DNA of 64,000 bases from Acinetobacter sp. TR3 (GTDB lineage Bacteria; Pseudomonadota; Gammaproteobacteria; Pseudomonadales; Moraxellaceae), in the NCBI RefSeq assembly GCF_027105055.1, contig NZ_CP114264.1, forward strand, positions 2,046,001 to 2,110,000, in the 5' to 3' direction. The position numbers were made by a program, and so were the translations under genes. The notes under the pieces are model-generated. The model was not told the origin of the DNA and searched no databases. It saw only the letters and a list, made by a program, of their open reading frames with translations. Positions 9,942 to 19,851 of the stretch are shown one piece after another. Position 1 is the stretch's first letter. Every line of letters begins with the position of its first letter.

Positions 9942-10306
9942 CTATTTTATCACTTCTGATACACAAGCGTTCATCGTTTTTGCGACAGCAACGCCTGTTA
10001 ATGCTGTTCTAGCTTTTGAATCCACTGCCGCTAAAGCAAGCTCTGATGGAGATAATACAGTAGGTGCATTTTTACCAACACATTTACAAATTTGCTTTTT
10101 TTTCTGTTGTTTTTGGTTCTTGGTCATTAATTTACTCGCAACTTTCCAATCCGCGGAATCATCAAGATCATGTTTACATTTTGTTTGGGCAGCAACTTGA
10201 ATGGCTGAATTTACCATGTGGGAACTATGTTGCTCGGCATTTTGCGCTACACATAATGATGAGATAAAAGTCAAAACTAAAGCAAAAAAAATTTATGGTT
10301 ATACAT
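9942..10306 (-). pseudogene. small exported cysteine-containing protein, frameshifted in an A8/T8 tract
   Basis: Downstream of codon eight the frame reads a signal-peptide core (ALVLTFISSLCVAQNA) and a 90-residue mature domain, but it has no proper start. A good start does exist one frame away: AAGGTGAG, then ATG at 10306-10304 reading MYNHK. It runs into a tract of eight T (plus strand A8, 10284-10291) and then a stop. One extra T would join the two parts into MYNHKFFFALVLTFISSLC. The mature part is clearly paralogous to the next gene (10455-10829), sharing WKxAxxLMT, CxCV, KxAP, ELAxAAxD and KTxNACVxEV. Either a real null or phase-variable allele, or a sequencing error. Confidence 0.8.
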
Positions 10307-10454
10307 GCACTCACCTTATTGTATTATTTATAATGAGTTTTAAATCTTATTCTACATTTCAGATAACATAATTAAAGTTTACAAAATAAACATAACCTTA
10401 TTGCGATCAATTGAAATAAGACCAATGTAATCACCAGTCTTATCTCTAAACTCA

Positions 10455-10829
10455 TTATTTTCTCAACACCTCTGCGACACAGGCATTTACTGTTTTAGAA
10501 ACAACTTGATTCACAATCGTTGCACGTGCCGTAGGATCAATCGCAGCTGTTGCCAATTCAATCGTCGTTACACTATTTGGTGCTTTTTCACTAACACAGC
10601 CACATACATTCGTCTGAATGTTTTCACGTTGCTCAGATGTCATTAAACGAGTTGCTGTTTTCCATGCGGGTAATGTATGTATTTCATTAATACATTTCGC
10701 ATTCACTGCAATTTTTAATGCCGTCACACCCAACTGCTGAGATGTTGTTGCAGTGGAATTATTAGTATTTGGCGCAACACAACCATTTAAAGCAAATAAC
10801 ATAGGCACAATAAAAAATAATTTTTTCAC
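10455..10829 (-). CDS. small lipoprotein, paralogue of the adjacent broken gene
   Basis: 124 residues. Residues 1-17 form a lipoprotein signal with lipobox LNGC, so Cys17 should be lipidated. The mature domain (about 35-123) matches the neighbouring frame at 9942-10306, with a shared cysteine before the WK motif, the CxC pair and a cysteine near the C-terminus (NACVAEV), which suggests two disulfides in the periplasm. I recognise no named family. The pair arose by tandem duplication; one copy is lipidated and the other has a type-I signal peptide. Confidence 0.75.
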   Translation of the reverse strand: MKKLFFIVPMLFALNGCVAPNTNNSTATTSQQLGVTALKIAVNAKCINEIHTLPAWKTATRLMTSEQRENIQTNVCGCVSEKAPNSVTTIELATAAIDPTARATIVNQVVSKTVNACVAEVLRK

Positions 10830-10971
10830 GAACTCAAACCTGTATCCAAAATTTTAGCACGCGTATTGTGCCTAAAGGATCACTTGAAAGAAATGACTGT
10901 GTAGATTCTTTACATAATATAACAATGACGTTGTATTCCACTTACTGTTCCAAGCATAAAACGCTCTGTTA

Positions 10972-10988
10972 CATATACGCTGTATATG
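10972..10988. promoter_or_regulatory. dyad upstream of the cytochrome b561 gene
   Basis: CATATAC, GCT, GTATATG is a perfect 7-bp inverted repeat about 57 bp before the ATG at 11046, overlapping where a promoter would lie. It may be a regulator site; the regulator is unknown. Confidence 0.3.
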
Positions 10989-11045
10989 AAGAAAAATGAG
11001 CTATTTAAAATTGTAAAACTCATATCTCACCGCTAGGATGTTGCG

Positions 11046-11600
11046 ATGTCAACCTCAGCACAATATTACACACGCACAGCGCAAATTTTACACTGGCTGA
11101 TGGCGGTTATTTTTATCACTGCTTGGCTGATCGGCTTTTATAGTGGCAATTTTCTCAGCTATGACGTTGATGGAAGCTTTAAAGGGAATGTTATTACACT
11201 ACATAAAAATATAGCGACCACCATTATCTTTCTGGTTGTGATTCGAATTTTTTGGCGTTATACCCACCCTGCACCACAGCTACCTGACACAATGTCTCCG
11301 ACCATGAAAATATTGGCACATGTTGGGCATTTCTTATTATATCTCATGCTACTCGCACTACCCATTACAGGCTGTTTATTTAGTTGGAGTGCTGGACATC
11401 CAGCTCCTGTTTTATATTTATTTGAAATTCCTCGCTTAGTTCAAGACAATCCTGACCTGCTTGAAATCGTGAAACCATTACACATTTATCTTTCTTGGTT
11501 TGCAGGTTTACTTATTGTTGGTCATGCTTTAGCAGCAATAAAACATCACATCATTGATAAAGATAATGTCTTATTGAGTATGTTGCGCCAACCTAAATAA
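11046..11600 (+). CDS. cytochrome b561
   Basis: An inner-membrane dihaem cytochrome b of 184 residues with four hydrophobic helices. Histidines sit in the expected helices: ILHWLMAVIF, LHKNIATT, HVGHFLLYLMLLALP and LHIYLSWFAGLLIVGH. Members pass electrons from quinol to superoxide or other acceptors; the partner here is not evident. It is a single-gene unit read away from the lipoprotein gene, ending at a bidirectional terminator shared with the deaminase gene. Confidence 0.88.
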   Translation: MSTSAQYYTRTAQILHWLMAVIFITAWLIGFYSGNFLSYDVDGSFKGNVITLHKNIATTIIFLVVIRIFWRYTHPAPQLPDTMSPTMKILAHVGHFLLYLMLLALPITGCLFSWSAGHPAPVLYLFEIPRLVQDNPDLLEIVKPLHIYLSWFAGLLIVGHALAAIKHHIIDKDNVLLSMLRQPK

Positions 11601-11612
11601 ATCCTGACACAT

Positions 11613-11639
11613 AAAAAAACCGCTTAACGCGGTTTTTTT
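11613..11639. terminator. bidirectional terminator between cytochrome b561 and adenine deaminase genes
   Basis: Seven A, CCGC, the loop TTAAC, GCGG and seven T: an 11-bp stem with a T-run on both strands. Confidence 0.9.
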
Positions 11640-11643
11640 ACAT

Positions 11644-12714
<1,071 letters not shown>

Positions 12715-12723
12715 TTAAATGGC

Positions 12724-14043
12724 TTAGCCGCCAAATGCAATAAATTTAAATACCCACAGTGCAGCAATAATCCAAACCATGTAAGGAACGGTCTTTGCCT
12801 TGCCCGTAAATAACTTAACCAATGCATAACTGATAAAGCCCATTGCAATACCATCCGCAATTGAATACGTAAATGGCATAAATACAATCGTTAAAAATGC
12901 AGGCACTGCTTCTGTAATATCATCCCAATCAATATGTGTGATTCCTTGAATCATCAACACACCGATAAATAATAATGCAGGAGCTGTTGCAAAACTTGGA
13001 ACAGATTGAGCTAACGGTGCCAAGAATAAGCAGCCAATAAATAAGAATGCAACGACAACAGCAGTCAAACCCGTACGACCACCCGCAGCAACACCCGATG
13101 CAGATTCAATATAAGGCGTGGTTGAAGATGTACCTAATGCTGCGCCTGCAACAATTGCTGTTGAATCAGCGAACAACGCTTTCTTCAAACGAGGTAACTT
13201 ACCATCTTGTAGTAAACCTGCACGGTGCGATACACCAACTAAAGTCCCTGTACTATCAAATAAATCGACAATAAAGAAGACAAAAATCACCCCAACCATA
13301 CTTGCAGTAAATAGACCTTCAAAATCCATTTGCATAAAGGTGGGTGCAATCGATGGAATCTGTCCAACAACACCTTTAAATTCATTTAAGCCTAAAGCTG
13401 TCGCTATTCCAGTCACAGCAAGAATACTAATGATGATCGCACCACGAACTTTTAACTGGTGTAAAACCACAATCATTAAAAAGCCAAATAAAGCCAGTAA
13501 AACCGTAGGTTGCTTAATATTTCCCAGACCAACTAAAGTCGCTGGATTGTCTACAATGATGCCTGCATTTTTAAGCGCAATGAGGGCAAGGAATAAACCA
13601 ATACCGCCACCAATCGCAAATTTAAGCGACATAGGAATGGCATTGACAATTGCTTCACGAATTTTAAAAAAGCTGATTGCCAAAAAGACTAAACCTGAAA
13701 CAAAAACAGCCGCAAGCGCCGTCTGCCAAGGTACACCCATGCCTAAACAGACCGAATAGGTAAAATACGCATTTAGGCCCATCCCCGGTGCAAGTGCGAT
13801 TGGATAATTGGCAACAATCCCCATTACCAAGCAACCAATAGCAGCAGCTAAACAGGTTGCAACAAACACAGCACCATGATCCATTCCAGTTTCGGAAAGA
13901 ATAAGTGGGTTTACAATAATGATGTAACACATCGTCAAAAATGTAGTTACACCCGCTAGAACTTCTGTTCTGAAGTTGGTTTTGTTCTCACTTAATTTAA
14001 ATAAGCGTTCTAAAACACCAACCGAAGCATTAGGCGTTGTCAT
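12724..14043 (-). CDS. NCS2/AzgA-type purine nucleobase permease
   Basis: An inner-membrane permease of 439 residues with about a dozen hydrophobic helices. The AzgA-like N-terminus (NFRTEVLAGVTTFLTMCYII) and the conserved ALAPGMGLNAYFTY and GTSSTTPYIESASG motifs place it with adenine/hypoxanthine/guanine proton symporters rather than uracil or xanthine carriers. The adenine deaminase gene lies directly downstream, so import followed by deamination to hypoxanthine is likely. Confidence 0.9.
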   Translation of the reverse strand: MTTPNASVGVLERLFKLSENKTNFRTEVLAGVTTFLTMCYIIIVNPLILSETGMDHGAVFVATCLAAAIGCLVMGIVANYPIALAPGMGLNAYFTYSVCLGMGVPWQTALAAVFVSGLVFLAISFFKIREAIVNAIPMSLKFAIGGGIGLFLALIALKNAGIIVDNPATLVGLGNIKQPTVLLALFGFLMIVVLHQLKVRGAIIISILAVTGIATALGLNEFKGVVGQIPSIAPTFMQMDFEGLFTASMVGVIFVFFIVDLFDSTGTLVGVSHRAGLLQDGKLPRLKKALFADSTAIVAGAALGTSSTTPYIESASGVAAGGRTGLTAVVVAFLFIGCLFLAPLAQSVPSFATAPALLFIGVLMIQGITHIDWDDITEAVPAFLTIVFMPFTYSIADGIAMGFISYALVKLFTGKAKTVPYMVWIIAALWVFKFIAFGG

Positions 14044-14213
14044 AACATAGCACCTGTTAAAATCTGAGATCTTAGGAATTGAAATCTATACACTTGCATT
14101 TCAATCTTTTTTGAATTTGCGAAATGGCATACACAACGATAAAGCAATCTCTATGCCAGCCGAATGCTTGTGACACCGACAAGATGTATAAATCTGACCC
14201 GCTATCAAAATGT

Positions 14214-14243
14214 AAAAAGCTGCATAACGAGATGCAGCTTTTT
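14214..14243. terminator. hairpin with A/T flanks upstream of the permease
   Basis: AAAAAGCTGCAT, the loop AACGAG and ATGCAGCTTTTT form a 12-bp stem that would work on either strand. It lies in the 330-bp gap 14044-14373, past the end of the small gene at 14374. I saw no purine riboswitch core in this gap. Confidence 0.7.
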
Positions 14244-14373
14244 ATTCAATGGTAAATATTTTAACAGATTCTAAGCAAAACTTGATGGCTTCAAATCAAA
14301 AAAAGCCTAGTTATCATACATCCTAGAAAGACACATACACTGAATTGCAATAATTATTGATTAATATCAATGA

Positions 14374-14571
14374 CTATTGATTGTTCTTATACGATGACAA
14401 ATGTGTATGCTTGGTATAATTAGGATTATTCTGGATCATATGCAAACTGTGTTCCGCATCATTTACAATTTTCGTAAGCTCTTGGCGTCTTTTATCTTGG
14501 GCATCTACATATGCAGCATAACCCAAAACAACAATCGAACAAACAACAAGCAATGGAAGGAATATCTTCAT
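14374..14571 (-). CDS. small membrane or exported protein, unknown
   Basis: 65 residues from the ATG at 14571 (MKIFLPLLVVCSIVVLGYAA), preceded by a GAGA ribosome-binding site. An earlier ATG at 14622 would add 17 unlikely residues. One hydrophobic segment (3-21) is followed by a short charged helix (DAQDKRRQELTKIVNDAEHS) and a polar His/Asn tail. It is either a single-pass membrane protein or has a signal anchor. No family recognised. Confidence 0.5.
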   Translation of the reverse strand: MKIFLPLLVVCSIVVLGYAAYVDAQDKRRQELTKIVNDAEHSLHMIQNNPNYTKHTHLSSYKNNQ

Positions 14572-14844
14572 TATTATTATCTCTATTGTATGCTTTTCTT
14601 GAATATTAACAATAATAAACAAAAATGAGAATTAATTAACATTAAATAATCACAAATTAGAAATAATTCACAATTATATGATTGTTTATAAATTGATTTT
14701 GTACATTTTTCACCCAAATAGATCTTAAATTATTTATATTCTTAAAGCAATTCCATTTTATATAATTCAATAAGATAGATCGAAATTTAAGTATTTTTAT
14801 AACATTTGTTAAAATTAAAGATGGATTATTATCAAAAATCAAAT

Positions 14845-14875
14845 AAAAAAGCATCTTTAGTTTAACTAAAGATGC
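14845..14875 (-). terminator. terminator of the siderophore-receptor gene
   Basis: On the minus strand GCATCTTTAG, a five-base loop and CTAAAGATGC are followed by six T, 28 bp after the receptor stop codon. Confidence 0.9.
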
Positions 14876-14902
14876 TTTTACTCATATGCGATCTAAACAA
14901 GT

Positions 14903-17107
14903 TTAAAACTGATAATTCAATCGAACTAGAACATTACGTGGTGTTCCAGGCATTGACTCTGAGCGCCAATAGTCTTTATTGGTTAGGTTATTTACAGCAA
15001 TAGTCACATTCCATGGATCAGCACTATAGCCAATTGCAGCATCTAAACGCGTGAATCCTTGAAAATCGATAGGCTTATTATCTAAACTGCCATTTGAATA
15101 TATCTTCGCATCACCGACATAAGTTGCTCCGATTTCACCATAGATTTTATCTGTAGGTAAATAACGCACGAATACGTTGCCTGTATGACGTGGTGTATTG
15201 TTCAACACCTTACCAATATTTGCGGTCTTATTGTCTTTTGTCACCTCAGTGTCCATATAGCTATAGCCTCCCCGTACAAACAAGTTATCTAAAGCACGTC
15301 CAATAAAGCTAAACTCTATCCCTTTAGACTGATGCTGTCCCCCAACAACCCATTCTTCTGGTTTGTTTACTGGATCAGGCTGGTAACGAATATTATTTTT
15401 ACGGATATCATAGACCGAAAGCTGGGTATTCAATCGATCATTAAGCCAATCACTTTTTACCCCAATTTCATATTGTTCGTTATATTGTGGTTTGGCATCA
15501 AAAGCATTTAACTTGCTATCTCCAGAGACCACATTAACACTGACACGCCCACCAAAAGGTGCGAAGCTTTTGCTATAGGAAGCATAAAAACTTTGGCTCT
15601 CTATCGGTTGCCAAATAAAACCAACATTCGGACTAAAGCTTTCGCCATCGATACTACGATGATAATCCAAAGCATCACTAGTCTTCAGACGATTGGTTGT
15701 TTCGGATTGAAAATAGTCATAACGACCACCCAACATGATTTTAAAATAATCATTGAAACTTATTAAGTCCTGAACAAATAGACCATAAGCTTCATTCTGA
15801 TAGTAATTATGGGTTCTAATATTTAAATCACCTGTCCCTCTAGAACTGGTTCGATCTCCTGTTAACGGGTTTACATAGCCGTATATGGCAGAACCATTTT
15901 TATTTTGGTTTGCTAAAAGTGGTTCTCGTTGCTCGTATGTCCAGTCAGCACCAACCAATACGTTGTGTTTGAGAGCACCTGTATCAAACTCTCCACGTAT
16001 ATCAAAAGTGTTACTGGTGGTTTTGTTATTGGTTTGCTGCCAATAATAAATTTGCGAAATTTCACCAACATGCCCCTTACATGAACCCGCATTTGCAATC
16101 ACGGTATTTTCAGTAGTGCAAAGTCCTCCCAAGTAGAAATGATCAAAGTTTTGTTGAGCCTCTCGGTAGCTCACAGCCCAGTGAAAATTCCATTTTGGCG
16201 CAAATTCATAATTCAAATCAGAACGAGCAACCTGTAAAATATCATTTACATAATCGCCCTCTTGTGCGAAACCTGTTTTGATGGAAGTGCCTTGAGGAAG
16301 GGCAGAAAATGATGGACCACGATCAGGCACTCGATGTAACTTATCGTAGGTATATTGCATTGTCCAAGTGAGACCTTCATCATTTTTATAGGTAAAGCTT
16401 GGTGACAACATTTCAATTTTATTTTCAATTCCTGAACGAAAACTATCTGATTCGCCATACTCTCCTGTCAAACGTAATGCGAGGTTATCCGTTACAACTT
16501 GATTCAAATCAACAGTCGTACCATAGTTATCGTACGAACCCGTATAAATACCAACTGAGCTTTTAGAGTCAAAGTTGGCAAATTTACTGACCATATTGAT
16601 CACCCCACCGCCTGAACTACGTCCATAAAGCACAGAAGATGGTCCCTTCAATATTTCAATACGCTCAATATTTGCAGTACTACGGCGAACTTGACCACTT
16701 TCACGAATACCATCACGATAGATATCGCCAGTATCTGCATTAAATCCCCGAAGATTAATACCATCTCCACGCATGTCATAACTTGTTGATACACCAGGTG
16801 TTCCCTGCAACATGACACTTAAATCATTTGCACCATAGATTTTATATTTCTGAACATCAATGGTATCAATCGTTTGAGGAATATCTTTTTTCTTTAGTCC
16901 ATTTCGAGTCACACTGGCTTGATCATAATCAATGTAACTTTTGATTGGATCAAGCTCACTCATCGCTTCAATTTTAATGGTTGGCATAACCGCAGCCTGA
17001 GTATTGTTCACGTTGGCAAATAAGTACTGCGCTTGTAAGAGCATTAAGCTTAATGCACTAAATCTAAAAATAGGCTTGTGAGAGAGCGTAACATATCGAG
17101 ATGTCAT
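14903..17107 (-). CDS. TonB-dependent siderophore receptor
   Basis: An outer-membrane gated barrel of 734 residues that should import a ferric siderophore using TonB-ExbBD energy. I start at the ATG at 17107 (MTSRYVTLSHK), with GGA upstream and a signal peptide ending near LFA; the longer frame to 17170 adds a second hydrophobic run. The plug domain is about residues 50-180 (GVSTSYDMRGDGINLRGF, IERIEILKGPSSVLYGRSSG). The rest is a 22-strand barrel ending in aromatic LNYQF. The plug resembles the ferrichrome/catecholate FhuA/FpvA class; the ligand is unknown. A Fur-box-like dyad sits 69 bp upstream. Confidence 0.9.
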   Translation of the reverse strand: MTSRYVTLSHKPIFRFSALSLMLLQAQYLFANVNNTQAAVMPTIKIEAMSELDPIKSYIDYDQASVTRNGLKKKDIPQTIDTIDVQKYKIYGANDLSVMLQGTPGVSTSYDMRGDGINLRGFNADTGDIYRDGIRESGQVRRSTANIERIEILKGPSSVLYGRSSGGGVINMVSKFANFDSKSSVGIYTGSYDNYGTTVDLNQVVTDNLALRLTGEYGESDSFRSGIENKIEMLSPSFTYKNDEGLTWTMQYTYDKLHRVPDRGPSFSALPQGTSIKTGFAQEGDYVNDILQVARSDLNYEFAPKWNFHWAVSYREAQQNFDHFYLGGLCTTENTVIANAGSCKGHVGEISQIYYWQQTNNKTTSNTFDIRGEFDTGALKHNVLVGADWTYEQREPLLANQNKNGSAIYGYVNPLTGDRTSSRGTGDLNIRTHNYYQNEAYGLFVQDLISFNDYFKIMLGGRYDYFQSETTNRLKTSDALDYHRSIDGESFSPNVGFIWQPIESQSFYASYSKSFAPFGGRVSVNVVSGDSKLNAFDAKPQYNEQYEIGVKSDWLNDRLNTQLSVYDIRKNNIRYQPDPVNKPEEWVVGGQHQSKGIEFSFIGRALDNLFVRGGYSYMDTEVTKDNKTANIGKVLNNTPRHTGNVFVRYLPTDKIYGEIGATYVGDAKIYSNGSLDNKPIDFQGFTRLDAAIGYSADPWNVTIAVNNLTNKDYWRSESMPGTPRNVLVRLNYQF

Positions 17108-17175
17108 AAAAATTCCAAACAAAAAACAGACAAATATTAAGAAAAACTTAAAATATAAAAAACAATACAATATTA

Positions 17176-17198
17176 ATGAAAATAATTCTTATTTTCAT
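17176..17198. promoter_or_regulatory. Fur-box-like dyad upstream of the siderophore receptor
   Basis: ATGAAAATAA, TTC, TTATTTTCAT is a perfect 10-bp inverted repeat. Its central 19 bases agree with the GATAATGATAATCATTATC consensus at 13 positions by my count. It lies between the divergent receptor genes, nearer the minus-strand one. Confidence 0.65.
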
Positions 17199-17392
17199 CA
17201 TATTTTACATAAATTCTTTGCCTCAGCTTATTTAGCAGTCAATTTTTATGAAATCATGCTCTTTAATAGCGCATAACTGATTAAAAAATATTTTTTAAAT
17301 CTGAGGCTTATTTAAGCTAAATTCCATTTTTCTACACAATTTTACATTAGGCTACATGCAAAATAATTTGATTCTTTTTTGGGGTATTTAAA

Positions 17393-19456
17393 ATGAAACA
17401 TCCTCTCTACTATGGAAAATTAAGCGCACTCAGTTCGGCATTACTCAGTATAAGTTCTTCAATTTTTGCTGCCGATACCAACACAACGCCTCCATCTGCC
17501 GAACCAGTAGTTCAAACTTTACCTACTCTTTCTTTTAAAGCGTCTGCAGAGCCACAAAAACAAAAAGATGATGACATCAGTGCAGTTCCAAAGACAGTGA
17601 TTACCCGAGATGAAATGCTGCAATATGGCGATCAATCCGTCATGGATGCTTTACGCCGTGCGGCAGGTTTTCAACTTCCAACGCCTGGACAAGGTCCTCG
17701 CGGTGGTAGCGGTGCTTCTGGAATGCGTTTTCGTGGTGGTGCTGGCCCGATATTCTTAATCAATGGTGAACCAGTACAAGGTGGTCCTCGTGGTGGGATG
17801 TCTATTATTGACACCATTACCCCTGAAATGATTGAACGTATTGAGATTGTTAAACAACCAAGTGTTGCTCAAGCTTCAGTTGCATCATCGGCAGTGATCA
17901 ATATTATTTTAAAAGAACCACTGGATAATCGTATAAGTGGTTCAGTAAAAGTAGGTTACGGTCTACGCAATAGTAATCAGCAAGAATCTGAAAATAAACA
18001 AATTAATATTCAAGCTGATGGTCGTGACAATGCATGGTCATATAGTGTATCTGCAAATCAAATGTGGATTGATAATACGTCACTCACTAAAACTGAGACG
18101 GCAACTGGAATACGTGAACAAGCACGTACTGTCAATCGCACCATGCAAATGTTTGCCCCTCGCTTGCAATATGATCTTGATGATCAACAAAAGTTAAGCG
18201 CTGAATTATTCTATCGCAATATTAAAATGGATGGGTACTCAGCAAATCAAACTCAAGATGATAAAAATGATAGCATCCGTTTAAATACACGCTATGAACG
18301 CAAAGACAAAGATCTCAGCGATAAAATCAAATTATCTGTTGAACGCCAAACAGAAACTCAACTGACACATTCACCTCAAAATACCATTTACACGGATGAA
18401 ACCATTAATGAATATGGTTTAGCTTATGATGGTATGCGTAAATTAGACCCAGATCGTCAAATTAAATTTGGGGCTGATCTACGTAGTAATAATCTAGATA
18501 GTAATGTAAGCGAAAGTTTAGACGAACAACGCTATGCTTTATATGCTGAAGGAAGCTGGCATTTTACAGATCGACAAACGATTACCTTAGGTGCGCGCCA
18601 AGAATGGTTAAATCGCTCAGGTCTAGTCGATTATCAAGATCAGCATTTGAGTCCAGTACTGGCTTATCGTTTTGATCTGACCGAACAATGGTCAATTCAA
18701 ACAAATCTCAGCCAAGCATTTAACACACCAAAAACCGAACGTCTCATTTCTAATGTGACTGTTTCTACAGATAGTGATGCTGGTTCATTAAACAATCCAG
18801 ATCGTGGTGGAAATCCAAACTTAAAACCAGAAAAAACCCGTGCTGCTGAATCAACACTGGCATATGACTCAGCGAATGGTGGTATGAGTTTAACTGCATA
18901 TCATCGCGAAATTAAAGATTACATCGAAAAGGTGATTGCCCTTGAAGGCTCTCGCTATGTTGAACGCCCACAAAACCAAAATGAAGCAACAACTTACGGC
19001 GTTGAGCTTTCTGGGCGTTATGCGTTAAAACAAACAGATGCGGGTCATTCATTTATGCTGAATGGTCAAGTATCAACCATCCGTGCCAAAGTTGAAGATG
19101 AACAACACAATCAACGTTTAGTGAGTGATGTTGCACCCTATAATGCAAGCGCAGGTTTATCTTATAACTTTAAGCCTTGGCAACTTTCTACCAGTATCAA
19201 TGTGAGCTATACCCCTGAATTCACTCGCGGCTTAGATAATCAACCTTATGATCGAACCACCAATGAACGCTTTGGTGTAGATCTGAGTGCAACTAAACGC
19301 TTTACTCATGGTTGGGCAGCAAGTTTGAATCTGAACAATGTATTAAGCACGGATTATAAAGAACGATTGACCAATCAGTCTGATGGTAGTTTATATCAAG
19401 CAAGAACAAACCAAGGCATGCCTAGTTTCCAATTTTCTCTAGAGAAAAAATTCTAA
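17393..19456 (+). CDS. TonB-dependent outer-membrane receptor, ligand unknown
   Basis: 687 residues with a signal peptide ending SIFAAD, a plug domain (about 60-190) and a C-terminal barrel ending in FQFSLEKKF. The plug has an unusual Gly/Arg-rich loop (TPGQGPRGGSGASGMRFRGG) just before the family's FLINGEPVQGG strand, and IERIEIVKQPSVAQAS in place of the usual IEVLRGPSS. It is smaller than the first receptor and not closely similar to it. The next genes downstream on the opposite strand are the flavin/PepSY/ApbE set, which points to a metal or metal-chelate substrate; this is inferred. A terminator follows. Confidence 0.87.
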   Translation: MKHPLYYGKLSALSSALLSISSSIFAADTNTTPPSAEPVVQTLPTLSFKASAEPQKQKDDDISAVPKTVITRDEMLQYGDQSVMDALRRAAGFQLPTPGQGPRGGSGASGMRFRGGAGPIFLINGEPVQGGPRGGMSIIDTITPEMIERIEIVKQPSVAQASVASSAVINIILKEPLDNRISGSVKVGYGLRNSNQQESENKQINIQADGRDNAWSYSVSANQMWIDNTSLTKTETATGIREQARTVNRTMQMFAPRLQYDLDDQQKLSAELFYRNIKMDGYSANQTQDDKNDSIRLNTRYERKDKDLSDKIKLSVERQTETQLTHSPQNTIYTDETINEYGLAYDGMRKLDPDRQIKFGADLRSNNLDSNVSESLDEQRYALYAEGSWHFTDRQTITLGARQEWLNRSGLVDYQDQHLSPVLAYRFDLTEQWSIQTNLSQAFNTPKTERLISNVTVSTDSDAGSLNNPDRGGNPNLKPEKTRAAESTLAYDSANGGMSLTAYHREIKDYIEKVIALEGSRYVERPQNQNEATTYGVELSGRYALKQTDAGHSFMLNGQVSTIRAKVEDEQHNQRLVSDVAPYNASAGLSYNFKPWQLSTSINVSYTPEFTRGLDNQPYDRTTNERFGVDLSATKRFTHGWAASLNLNNVLSTDYKERLTNQSDGSLYQARTNQGMPSFQFSLEKKF

Positions 19457-19496
19457 CTTTTCTGCCTAGACTAAGTTGATTCATGATTAACAAAAG

Positions 19497-19522
19497 CCAG
19501 CTATGAAAATAGCTGGTTTTTT
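19497..19522 (+). terminator. terminator after the second TonB receptor
   Basis: CCAGCTAT, the tetraloop GAAA and ATAGCTGG are followed by six T. Confidence 0.9.
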
Positions 19523-19620
19523 AGATTTCAAAATAGATATTAAAAATCTAACTATGAGAATTTTCGATATTGGGAATGCTATGATCTGCATATTATTTTC
19601 TTTAATGAATAAAGGATAAT

Positions 19621-19842
19621 ATGAGAGCCGAACTCAAAGCCAAAATCCTGCAGGTCTGCGATGAAAAAATTGCAAAAAAAGGCAGTAACGTCGGACTTTC
19701 TTTTTATGCTTTCTTTGCCAATAAAAATGATGATCCTGAATGCTTAATGGAAGCTGCCCGTTGGTGGATCATTGAACATCGACTTGATCATTTTGAAAAA
19801 GCTGACAAGATTAAAGCACTGGTCTTAGCCCAATCTGATTAA
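19621..19842 (+). CDS. small conserved-looking cytosolic protein, unknown
   Basis: 73 residues with a good AAAGGATAAT ribosome-binding site before the ATG. It is a soluble, mixed-charge, mostly helical sequence with LMEAARWWIIEHRLDHFEKADKI near the C-terminus and no signal or membrane segment. It ends 9 bp before the convergent flavodoxin-reductase gene, so the two transcripts probably overlap. No family recognised. Confidence 0.7.
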   Translation: MRAELKAKILQVCDEKIAKKGSNVGLSFYAFFANKNDDPECLMEAARWWIIEHRLDHFEKADKIKALVLAQSD

Positions 19843-19851
19843 TCCAAAGAT

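Noticed and set aside
13118..13759. A 213-codon plus-strand frame inside the purine permease
   Set aside because: It is antisense to a well-conserved membrane protein, which often leaves long opposite-strand frames.
14044..14373. Possible purine riboswitch upstream of the permease
   Set aside because: The conserved purine-aptamer loop sequences are absent; the visible hairpin is terminator-like.
14657..14854. A 65-codon minus-strand frame between the small membrane gene and the receptor terminator
   Set aside because: Its Asn/Ile/Lys-rich product follows from AT-rich DNA; there is no ribosome-binding site, and it reads away from the terminator.
17280..17392. A Fur box directly in front of the second TonB receptor
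   Set aside because: The best AT-rich match there is weak and not dyad-symmetric.
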